Assembly (NCBI GenBank): GCA_030167125.1
Contig: CP126531.1
Span: forward strand, 558,001-622,000
DNA: 64,000 nt
Origin: Rhodanobacteraceae bacterium
GTDB lineage: Bacteria > Pseudomonadota > Gammaproteobacteria > Xanthomonadales > Rhodanobacteraceae
Direction: 5' to 3'
Shown here: positions 21,101 through 29,259 of the stretch, one piece after another
How positions within the stretch are numbered: position 1 is the first letter of the stretch
How the letters are laid out: the number at the start of each line of letters is the position of its first letter
The notes under the pieces: model-generated
Database searches by the model: none
The model's input: the letters and a program-made list of their open reading frames with translations, nothing else
Told to the model about the DNA's origin: nothing
Translations under genes and position numbers: made by a program

Positions 21101-21400
21101 CTTGATCTGCTCGGAAGGCGAGGGCGATTCGGGCGCGTAGTCGATGCGTACGTAGACAGGGCAGAAGTCAGCGCCGCGCAGCCGGGGCACCAGGCCCGCA
21201 CGCAGCAGCGAGGTCTTGCCAAGCCCGGATTGCCCGAACAGCACGGTCAGCAGCTTGCGCTGCACGCGCCGCGCGAGCTCCGCCGCTTCCTCGTCGCGGC
21301 CGTGGAAATACGCACGCGTTTCCTCGGAATAGGAAAACAATCCGAGCCAGGGATTTTCCGGATCGAGCATGACCGTGTCGCTGCGGTCGATGTCGTTCAT
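18194..21400 (-). CDS. nSTAND-type ATPase with transmembrane segment and long C-terminal repeat region
   Basis: The 1068-residue product starts with an nSTAND1-like NTPase domain (about 15-410): NPWLGLFSYSEETRAYFHGRDEE, Walker A FGQSGLGKTS (55-64), Walker B PLLIFDQFEEIF (146-157) and a winged-helix-like tail (LTHDVLCGVVLASRNQR). A charged coil (410-435) leads to one membrane segment (about 443-465). The remaining 600 residues are helical and TPR-like, starting SDAEKLVSFLIEDFYTELAPTGRLETLGKLA. STAND proteins act as signal-gated switches. The ATG overlaps the stop of the upstream TIR gene (ATGA), so the two are made together. A sensor role for the C-terminal part is inference; the ligand is unknown. 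Confidence 0.88.
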   Translation of the reverse strand: MNDIDRSDTVMLDPENPWLGLFSYSEETRAYFHGRDEEAAELARRVQRKLLTVLFGQSGLGKTSLLRAGLVPRLRGADFCPVYVRIDYAPESPSPSEQIKHAIFRATAEAGHWTRPGSAIEGESLWEFLHHREDLLRDANGHTLMPLLIFDQFEEIFTLGQADDAGRLRAKQFLDDLADLVENRAPATLEARLEEDDSAMQQFDFARADYRVLIALREDYLAHLESVKDIMPSITQNRMRLARMNGAQALSAVVRPGGKLVSQEVAEAIVRFVAGGSELANAEIEPSLLSLVCRELNAARQAQGRREISADLLAGSRDTILSEFYERALADQPAGVRRVIEDELLTESGYRESLAEERVRKALDAAGASPDALATLVNRRLLRIEERLDMRRVELTHDVLCGVVLASRNQRHAREAREEAERQLAAQREREASIHRALLRARAIATVCVVLMLLAVAGAIFGLVNMQRARTAEIEAQKSRSDAEKLVSFLIEDFYTELAPTGRLETLGKLAHMTVGYYDSLPPELVTPQTQINRAMALVREGVAQNSSGKVEAAFRSFGEAQSVFEKLRAGGNHSEQVTYGLALTLYNEGYYAVVGGGNGQGNSAQLVRATELLRPLVYAPGASRRVRQLYADTLNPLSHVQPMQTAVATCDEARRVLVGLGALDLSDLDAASSYADTADSEARHLLTLGRVPEAQKLEQQVYELAGRILVRRPGDLHSMADRSWAAQLLTVLAGRQHNDSAAMGYANKTIQSGEDEVRFNPSDLGGWQRWASGVAGLAEAQWETGEVTEAVATLRSLGAMEQDPRRPSSIGPTIWYFWIPLPHLQAEIGDSAGAAQALQRFARSVDELIAQSTPGNPRRQLLANSVQGLRADVELAEGDPQKALADGLARIERVDAVRLSDGDVVSRYLRDNILLGTLGPAAEAAIRLGRYPQAEALARRWLAVPPNPTSESDPRMRQSLARSVLADAISRQGRNDEARKTLQPALAYYAGEQKAGAAGTTFRHDYAYALYVSAISQPDDANGRKQRDAALTEAAAQIAGASAEAQKLADMRRLSDLIAKARATTRA

Positions 21401-22779
21401 GCGCGCCTCCCGCTGAGCAACTCCTGCAGGCGGCGCAGGAATTCCGGCGTGGCTTCGCCGCCCGGCAGGCGCGTCATGTGGACGGCCTTGAAGTGTTCCG
21501 GCACCAGCGCGGTGGCTTCGGGCGTGTCGTCGATGCAAACCGGCAGGATGAACACGGCGCCTTCCGCGATGTTGCGCGCGCGATCCACCGCGTAACTCCA
21601 TTCGCGGCGGAAGTAGGCTTCGTGGCGGCGCTGCGTCGTCGCCGAAATCACCGGCACGAAGAAACTGCAGCGCGCTATGTTCGCGTGGATCTTGCGGTCG
21701 TAGTCGTCGCCGCCTTCGAGGCGGTCGAGGTCGAACCAGGTGGTGAGTCCGGCTGCATCCATGCCGGCCTTCAATCGCTGCACCGCGGGCAGGTCTTCGC
21801 GCGCGTAGCTGATGAAGATCGCGTTCTCCGGCATCTCGCGCGCGGGCGGCAGGAAACGTTGCGGGGCATTCGAAGAGGAGGCCTGCACCGGGCGTTGCCG
21901 CGCGCTCCAGCGCTGGTGCAATTCGGCGACGAAGGATTCCGCGCCGCCGTACACGCGCGTGCGCACGCTGACCTGCTGCAGGAACGCGACCAGGCGTGCG
22001 TCCTTCGCGGTATGGTCGTCGGCGAACACCTCGGTGACGTCGCGCGGGTCGGACAATCGCTTGCGCTTGGCCATGCGCAGGAACAGCCGCGCCAGCCAAT
22101 TGGAGAAATCACTGCCGATCAGCAGCAAATGATTGTGTTCGAGTTCGTGGAAGAGTTTTTCCGGCGTCAGGTGTTCGGATTGCAGCGCGCAGATGAACTC
22201 CAGCATGTCCTCGTCGGACAATACGTACGTCGGCGATGCGGACAGACGCCCAAGCAGGTGGTAGACCACGCTGCGGCGCAGGTCGGCGCGTTCGCAGGGC
22301 AGGTCGGCGACGCGGTTCGGGGTGTAGGCGATCACCTCCGCAGATGGCTGGCCGCCGTAGCGTTCCAGGTTGACGGCGTTTTCCAGCAGCGGGTCGAACG
22401 TGGTGGTGACGAACAGGTCGAAGTCGGTGATCTGCGCCAGTTGCCGCAACGCCATCGGCGGCTCGAACTGCACTTCGCGCATGATCGAGCGCAAGCGCGT
22501 GTACGCTTCCTCGCGGCGCCCGCGCTGGCCGAGCCAGGAACACATCACGTCGTTGAGCGTGAGCGGCTGCGGCAATTCGGCCGTGTTCACCGACAGGCGC
22601 GCGGCCAGTTTTTCGGCGAGCCAGACGTACAGGGGGCGCAGGCCGCTGTCGGTCTGCACGCGCAGCAGGTCGGGACCGATGATCGGAATGACCCGGTGTT
22701 CCTCGATGTAATTGAGGAGGTCGTCCCATGCGTCGTCGTCAAAACTCTGCGGCGTCTCGACAGCGTTCGGCAGCGTCAT
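21397..22779 (-). CDS. SIR2-like/TIR domain fusion protein
   Basis: The 460-residue product joins an N-terminal SIR2-like domain (about 20-285; RVIPIIGPDLL, FVTTTFDPLLE, VVYHLLGRL, YVLSDEDMLEFI, LLLIGSDFSNWLARLFLR) to a C-terminal TIR domain (318-460; AIFISYAREDLPAVQRLKAG, TTWFDLDRLEGG, FFVPVISATT). Glu393 in FRREW sits where TIR NADases have their catalytic Glu. In the SIR2 part the usual Asn of TTNxD is Thr127, so that half may bind rather than cleave NAD. I use the ATG at 22779, preceded by GAGGG; an in-frame start 35 codons earlier has no support. It is coupled to the STAND gene downstream. A role in antiphage defence or programmed death is inference. Confidence 0.88.
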   Translation of the reverse strand: MTLPNAVETPQSFDDDAWDDLLNYIEEHRVIPIIGPDLLRVQTDSGLRPLYVWLAEKLAARLSVNTAELPQPLTLNDVMCSWLGQRGRREEAYTRLRSIMREVQFEPPMALRQLAQITDFDLFVTTTFDPLLENAVNLERYGGQPSAEVIAYTPNRVADLPCERADLRRSVVYHLLGRLSASPTYVLSDEDMLEFICALQSEHLTPEKLFHELEHNHLLLIGSDFSNWLARLFLRMAKRKRLSDPRDVTEVFADDHTAKDARLVAFLQQVSVRTRVYGGAESFVAELHQRWSARQRPVQASSSNAPQRFLPPAREMPENAIFISYAREDLPAVQRLKAGMDAAGLTTWFDLDRLEGGDDYDRKIHANIARCSFFVPVISATTQRRHEAYFRREWSYAVDRARNIAEGAVFILPVCIDDTPEATALVPEHFKAVHMTRLPGGEATPEFLRRLQELLSGRRA

Positions 22780-22875
22780 TTCGCCAACCCTCGCAATGGA
22801 CGCGCGGAGCTTACTCCTGCGGATGAACGCTTGCATGGGCCGCTGTTTCCGGGCGGCCGCCGGTGCACGCGACAT

Positions 22876-22911
22876 TGCTGACAAAGGTTGTCAGCAGGCC
22901 GAACGTATAAT
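22876..22911 (+). promoter_or_regulatory. uvrB promoter with palindromic operator candidate
   Basis: A perfect TATAAT (22906-22911) lies six bases before the uvrB ATG, so the mRNA may be leaderless. Just upstream is a perfect 9-bp inverted repeat, TGCTGACAA (22876-22884) and TTGTCAGCA (22888-22896), with spacer AGG. No clear -35 at 17 bp. The palindrome sits between divergent uvrB and the SIR2-TIR gene and could control either. It matches no LexA box I know. Confidence 0.55.
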
Positions 22912-22917
22912 GTGCGG

Positions 22918-24980
<2,063 letters not shown>

Positions 24981-24984
<4 letters not shown>

Positions 24985-25092
24985 GAGCCGGCCTGCCGGC
25001 GACAGCGTCCCGCGAGGATGGGTCGCGCGCAGGCGCGCTCCTACAAAGGTTGCCAGGAAATTGATGTTGTAGGAGCCAGCCTGCCGGTGCCC
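24981..25092. repeat. GTAG-type REP sequence at the uvrB 3' end
   Basis: GTAGGAGC (24981-24988) and GCTCCTAC (25037-25044) bound a palindromic unit; its TAG is the uvrB stop codon. A second partial unit starts near 25061 and repeats about 29 bases around the uvrB stop (ttgatgt.gtaggagcc.gcctgccgg). Such GTAG-headed REPs are common in Stenotrophomonas and relatives. The rest of the gap to 25143 shows no gene. Confidence 0.75.
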
Positions 25093-25143
25093 GGGGCGGA
25101 CCTGTCAGCCGCCGCGCATACTCCAGTGCCGCCGCGCGGAATG

Positions 25144-26118
25144 TCAGGACGCCGCGCGCACTGCGACGGCCGCGCCCAGCAAACCAGGATTCGGATGCGT
25201 GATCACCTGCACCGCCATGCGACGCATGTAGTTGGCGTGACGGCCCTTGGCCGTAAAGGCGTCCATGAAGTCGCTGGCGCGGAAGAAATCGAGGAAGTGC
25301 AGCACCACGCCGCCCGCGATCATCACGGTGCTGGCGCCGTGCAGCAGCGCGGCGTCGCCGGCGACCGCGCCGTAGATGCGGCAGAACCGCCGCAGCGCGT
25401 GCATCGCGGCGGCTTCGCCCGCCAGCGCCGCATCGACGACATCCTTGGAGCGCCGCGATCCCGGCTGCGGCGTCGGCGCCGCGACCGGTGCCACGCCGCG
25501 CAGGCAGGCATCGAGGTTCGACAAGCCGTGGCCGCTCAACAGGCGTTCTGTCGAGACACGGCCGTGACGAACGCGCAGCCACGCGGCGATTTCGCGTTCC
25601 TCATCGTCGATGGGGGCGAAGCTCGCGTGGCCGCCTTCGGTGGGCACCACGTGCCAGCCCTGTTCGGCGGAACCCGTCAGCAGCGCGACGCCGAGGCCGG
25701 TGCCCGCGCCGATCACCGTCACCGGCCCTTCGGGTGGCGTGGCGAGCGAGCCGTGGATCGCGATGCGGTCGGTCGGTGCGAGGTGCGGCGCCGCCCATGC
25801 GATGGCCGCGAAATCGTTGATGAGCTGCAGGTGCTCCAGTTCCAGCGCGTGCTGCAACCTGTCGCGGTTGAACGACCAGTCACGGTTGGTCAGCGTGATG
25901 TCGTCGCCTTCGATGGGCGATGCCACCGCCAGCGCGGCGCGCGCCGGCTCCGCGCGGGTCGCTTCCAGGTAATGCAGCGCGGCGTCGCGCAGGCTGTGGA
26001 AGCCGGCGTCGGTGAAGGTTTGCTCTTCGAGGATCTGCGGTGCAGCGGCCGTGAGGTCGGTGAGCGCGAAACGCGCATTGGTGCCGCCGATATCGCCGAT
26101 CAGTGCAAGCTTCTGCAT
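25144..26118 (-). CDS. glk: glucokinase
   Basis: Glucokinase phosphorylates the glucose released from maltodextrins. The 324-residue product is of the Glk (not ROK) type: ALIGDIGGTNARFAL phosphate-binding loop, INDFAAIAW, VIGAGTGLGVALL and the PTEGGHASFAPIDDEE stretch that binds glucose. The start lies 6 bp after the stop of the LacI-type regulator gene, so the two probably share a transcript. Its place in the sugar locus supports a role in maltodextrin use. Confidence 0.96.
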   Translation of the reverse strand: MQKLALIGDIGGTNARFALTDLTAAAPQILEEQTFTDAGFHSLRDAALHYLEATRAEPARAALAVASPIEGDDITLTNRDWSFNRDRLQHALELEHLQLINDFAAIAWAAPHLAPTDRIAIHGSLATPPEGPVTVIGAGTGLGVALLTGSAEQGWHVVPTEGGHASFAPIDDEEREIAAWLRVRHGRVSTERLLSGHGLSNLDACLRGVAPVAAPTPQPGSRRSKDVVDAALAGEAAAMHALRRFCRIYGAVAGDAALLHGASTVMIAGGVVLHFLDFFRASDFMDAFTAKGRHANYMRRMAVQVITHPNPGLLGAAVAVRAAS

Positions 26119-26124
26119 CGTCCA

Positions 26125-27189
26125 TCAATCCTTGTTCGCGGGTTCGGGGTGCGGCAGGTCCTGCCAGAGGCTGGATCGCCGCACCATCAATTTCATCGGC
26201 AGCATCCGGCTTTCCACCGGCTCGTTGTGGATCAGCCGCAGCAGGCTGTCCACCAGCATTTCGCCGGCGCGTTGCGTATCCTGCTGCACGGTCGTGAGCG
26301 GCGGATTGACGAAGCTGGCCATGGGAATGTCGTCGAAACCGGCCACCGCGACTTCGAACGGCACGCTGATGCCCTGCGCCGACAGTGCGCCGATCGCGCC
26401 GATCGCGATCAGGTCGCTGGCGGCGAAGATCGCGTCGAACGGTTCGCCGCGCGCGAGCAGGACTTCCGTGGCGCGGCGTCCTTCCTGCTGCGAACTTTCC
26501 GCGTCCACCTGCAGCGCGTCGTCGGGCACGATGCCGCGCGCGCGCAGCGCCTGCAGGTGCCCGCGATAGCGTTCCTGAAACTCCGGGAAATGCCGCGAGG
26601 CGTCGCCCAGGAACGCGATGCGCCGGCAACCCTGGTCGAGCAGGTGTTCGGTGATGCTGCGGCCGCCGCTGAAATTGTCGCAACCGATGGTGACGCACGG
26701 CTGGTCGGGCATCACCGCGCCCCAGCTGACGATGCGGGTGCCGCGCGCGCGCAGCCGTTCCAGCCGGCTGGTGTGGGTCAGGTAGTCGCCGTAGCCGAGC
26801 AGGATGATGCCGTCGGCCTTCTTGCTCTCCGCGAAATCGGCGTGCCAGTCGCGCGAGAGTTCCTGGAACGAGATCAGCAGGTCGTAGCCGTGCCGCGCGC
26901 AGGCGCGGGTGATCGAGCCCAGCATCGACAAAAAGAACGGGTTGATGTGCGAGTCGTCGGGCGTCGGGTCTTCGAAGAACAACAGCGCCAGCGTGCCGGT
27001 GAGCCGGCCGCGCAGGTTCGAGGCATTCTTGTCGACGGTGTAATTGAGCGCTGCCGCGGCGGCCTGCACGCGCCGGCGGGTGTCGCAGCTCACCGAGGGG
27101 TCGCCGCGCAGCGCGCGCGACACCGTGGCCTGCGATACCCCGGCCTTTTCGGCGATGTCGAACGACGTGATGCGCTTCTTGCTGTGCAC
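26125..27189 (-). CDS. LacI-family transcriptional regulator
   Basis: The 354-residue product has an N-terminal LacI helix-turn-helix (about residues 5-26, ITSFDIAEKAGVSQATVSRAL) with the hinge helix DKNASNLRG, and a periplasmic-binding-protein-like effector domain (DGIILLGYGDYL, VTIGCDNFSGGRSITEHLLDQG, GFDDIPMASFVNPPLTTVQQ). I chose GTG 27189 as start; TTG 27246 is possible. It lies between the GH13 gene and glk, and most likely senses a maltodextrin-derived sugar and binds the paired 14-bp sites at 29007 and 29122. The effector is inference. Confidence 0.93.
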   Translation of the reverse strand: MHSKKRITSFDIAEKAGVSQATVSRALRGDPSVSCDTRRRVQAAAAALNYTVDKNASNLRGRLTGTLALLFFEDPTPDDSHINPFFLSMLGSITRACARHGYDLLISFQELSRDWHADFAESKKADGIILLGYGDYLTHTSRLERLRARGTRIVSWGAVMPDQPCVTIGCDNFSGGRSITEHLLDQGCRRIAFLGDASRHFPEFQERYRGHLQALRARGIVPDDALQVDAESSQQEGRRATEVLLARGEPFDAIFAASDLIAIGAIGALSAQGISVPFEVAVAGFDDIPMASFVNPPLTTVQQDTQRAGEMLVDSLLRLIHNEPVESRMLPMKLMVRRSSLWQDLPHPEPANKD

Positions 27190-27289
27190 GCGGCGGCGGC
27201 CTTCGGAGCCTGCGATCGGGCGGTCGAAGGTGATGATGCTAGCCAAACTTGCGTGATGCTGCCGGGCGGACGGCCTCGATCCGGCCGGA

Positions 27290-28909
27290 TCAGCCGGTGA
27301 GCGAGGCGAAAATCGCGCCATGGCCGGGCAGGCGCACGCGTTCGCCCTCCAGCGTGCCTTCGTGCAGGCCGTGGCCGTGCAGCGGCTCGGCGCCGCGCAG
27401 GGACGGCACCGAAAAATCCGCGCCGGCGTCGGAAAGATTGAACGCGACCAGCAGCGTTTCGCCGGGTGCTTCGCGGATGAAGGCCAGCACCGGCTCCGGC
27501 GTGTCGAGGAAGCGGATCGATCCCGCGCGCAACGCCGGGTGTTCGCGCCGCCAATGCATGAAGGCGCGAAAGCCTTTGAGCGTCGAAGCCTCGTCCATTT
27601 CCTGTCGCGACACCGCCAATGCAAGGTGTTCCTGCGGCACCGGCAGCCACGGCGCGCCGCGAGTGAAGCCGCCATGCGCATCCGTGGTCCACGGCATCGG
27701 CGTGCGGCAGCCGTCGCGTCCCTTGAACTGCGGCCAGAACGCGATGCCGTAGGGATCCTGCAAGGCTTCGAACGGCACCTCCGCTTCGGTCAGGCCCAAT
27801 TCCTCGCCCTGATACACGCACACCGAACCGCGCAGCGAGCAGACCATCGCGGTCAGCAGGTTCGCCAGCGTCGCGGAAGCGTGGCCGTTGCCCCAGCGCG
27901 ACAGCACGCGTTCGACGTCGTGGTTGGAGATGGCCCAGCACGGCCAGCCCTCGGCCATCTTCGCTTCCTGTGCGCGCACCGTGTCGCGGATATAGGCGGC
28001 GCTGAAATCGTCGGTGAGCAATTCGAAGCTGTAACCCATGTGCAGGCGATGCCCGGCGGTGTATTCGGCCATCGTCGCCAGCGAATCCTCCGACGCGATC
28101 TCGCCCAGCGTGGTCGCGCCGGGATAACGATCGAGCAGCGCGCGCAACTCGCTTAAGAATGCGAGGTTCTCCGGCTGCGTGTTGTTGAAGTAGTGGTACT
28201 GGTACGCGTACGGATTGTCGGCGCTGAAGCCGCGTCCGGTGCGCCGGTCTTTCGGCTTGGGCGGGTTGTCGCGCAGTTGCGTGTCGTGGAAACAGAAGTT
28301 GATCGAGTCCAGGCGGAAGCCGTCGACGCCGCGCTCCAGCCAGAAGCGCAGGTTGTCCAGCATCGCCGCGCGCACTTCCGGATTGTGGAAGTTGAGGTCC
28401 GGCTGCTCGGTCAGGAAGTTGTGCAGGTAATACTGCTGGCGGCGCGGTTCCCACTGCCACGCGGGACCGCCGAAGATCGACAGCCAGTTGTTGGGCGCGG
28501 TGCCGTCCTCGCGCGGATCGGTCCACACATACCAATCCGACTTCGGACTGGCGCGGCTCTGCCGGCTTTCGCGGAACCACGGATGCTCGATCGAGGTGTG
28601 GCTCAAGACCTGGTCGATCATCACCTTCAGTTCCAGCGCGTGCGCCTTCTTGAGCAGCCGGTCGAAATCCTCCAGCTTGCCGAACAGCGGATCGACCGCA
28701 CGGTAGTCGGCGATGTCGTAACCGAAGTCGGCCATCGGCGACTTGAAGAACGGCGCGATCCACAGCGCGTCCACGCCCAGCGACGCCACGTAGTCGAGCC
28801 GCTCGATGATGCCGGGCAGGTCACCCACGCCATCGCCGTCGGTGTCGAGGAAACTGCGCGGGTAGATCTGGTAGATGACGGCGCCGCGCCACCAACAAGC
28901 ATCGGACAT
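27290..28909 (-). CDS. GH13 alpha-glucosidase (oligo-1,6-/maltooligosaccharide type)
   Basis: The 539-residue enzyme has no signal peptide and should hydrolyse short maltooligosaccharides in the cytoplasm. GH13 regions are plain: YQIYPRSFLDTDGDGVGDLPGI, the nucleophile Asp in GVDGFRLDSINF, the general acid Glu in TLGEIAS and the third acid in AISNHDVERV. It heads a minus-strand set GH13-lacI-glk and is divergent from the TonB-dependent receptor gene. Substrate preference (alpha-1,4 or alpha-1,6) cannot be fixed by eye. Confidence 0.95.
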   Translation of the reverse strand: MSDACWWRGAVIYQIYPRSFLDTDGDGVGDLPGIIERLDYVASLGVDALWIAPFFKSPMADFGYDIADYRAVDPLFGKLEDFDRLLKKAHALELKVMIDQVLSHTSIEHPWFRESRQSRASPKSDWYVWTDPREDGTAPNNWLSIFGGPAWQWEPRRQQYYLHNFLTEQPDLNFHNPEVRAAMLDNLRFWLERGVDGFRLDSINFCFHDTQLRDNPPKPKDRRTGRGFSADNPYAYQYHYFNNTQPENLAFLSELRALLDRYPGATTLGEIASEDSLATMAEYTAGHRLHMGYSFELLTDDFSAAYIRDTVRAQEAKMAEGWPCWAISNHDVERVLSRWGNGHASATLANLLTAMVCSLRGSVCVYQGEELGLTEAEVPFEALQDPYGIAFWPQFKGRDGCRTPMPWTTDAHGGFTRGAPWLPVPQEHLALAVSRQEMDEASTLKGFRAFMHWRREHPALRAGSIRFLDTPEPVLAFIREAPGETLLVAFNLSDAGADFSVPSLRGAEPLHGHGLHEGTLEGERVRLPGHGAIFASLTG

Positions 28910-29006
28910 TCATGCGCCCCGGTTGAGATGTGCACGCGTGATTCGGCGCACGTCTGTAAGCGGCGGCCAGCTTAGCGGCTGGCGCGATCCGGCCCGCCGC
29001 ACGCGT

Positions 29007-29020
29007 ATACGTATTCATGC
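29007..29020. promoter_or_regulatory. putative LacI-type operator, site 1
   Basis: ATACGTATTCATGC, holding the palindrome ATACGTAT with the central CG usual in LacI-family operators. It is the exact inverse of site 2 at 29122-29135. It lies 97 bp upstream of the GH13 start in the divergent region. Confidence 0.5.
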
Positions 29021-29121
29021 ATGCTGCAGCTGCGTCATGCGCCACGCCGGATGCCGGTCCATGCATGAGGCCATCGCGCGCATCTCGCGTGCTGCATCGC
29101 ACCACGCACGGTCCGCGCGCG

Positions 29122-29135
29122 GCATGAATACGTAT
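29122..29135. promoter_or_regulatory. putative LacI-type operator, site 2
   Basis: GCATGAATACGTAT, the exact complement of site 1; the centres of the two ATACGTAT cores are 121 bp apart. It lies 125 bp upstream of the receptor start. The 350-bp gap 28910-29259 holds no gene that I can see besides these sites. Confidence 0.5.
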
Positions 29136-29259
29136 GCGCCGCACGCCCGCCGCGAAACCGGACGCCTACCATCCCGATCACACCCGCGCCGCGAGCGCGG
29201 GACTGCACGCGGCGCAGCCGCGACACGCACAACGACGTTCACCATTGGGGACGAAACCG

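Noticed and set aside
18194..22099. A 1301-codon version of the STAND ATPase gene
   Set aside because: The first 233 codons lie in another frame of the TIR gene and have no domain; the ATG at 21400 with the ATGA overlap and the nSTAND start NPWLGLFSYSEE is far better.
22876..22896. LexA box upstream of uvrB
   Set aside because: The palindrome TGCTGACAA-AGG-TTGTCAGCA matches neither CTGT-N8-ACAG nor the TTAGTA-type box of Xanthomonads.
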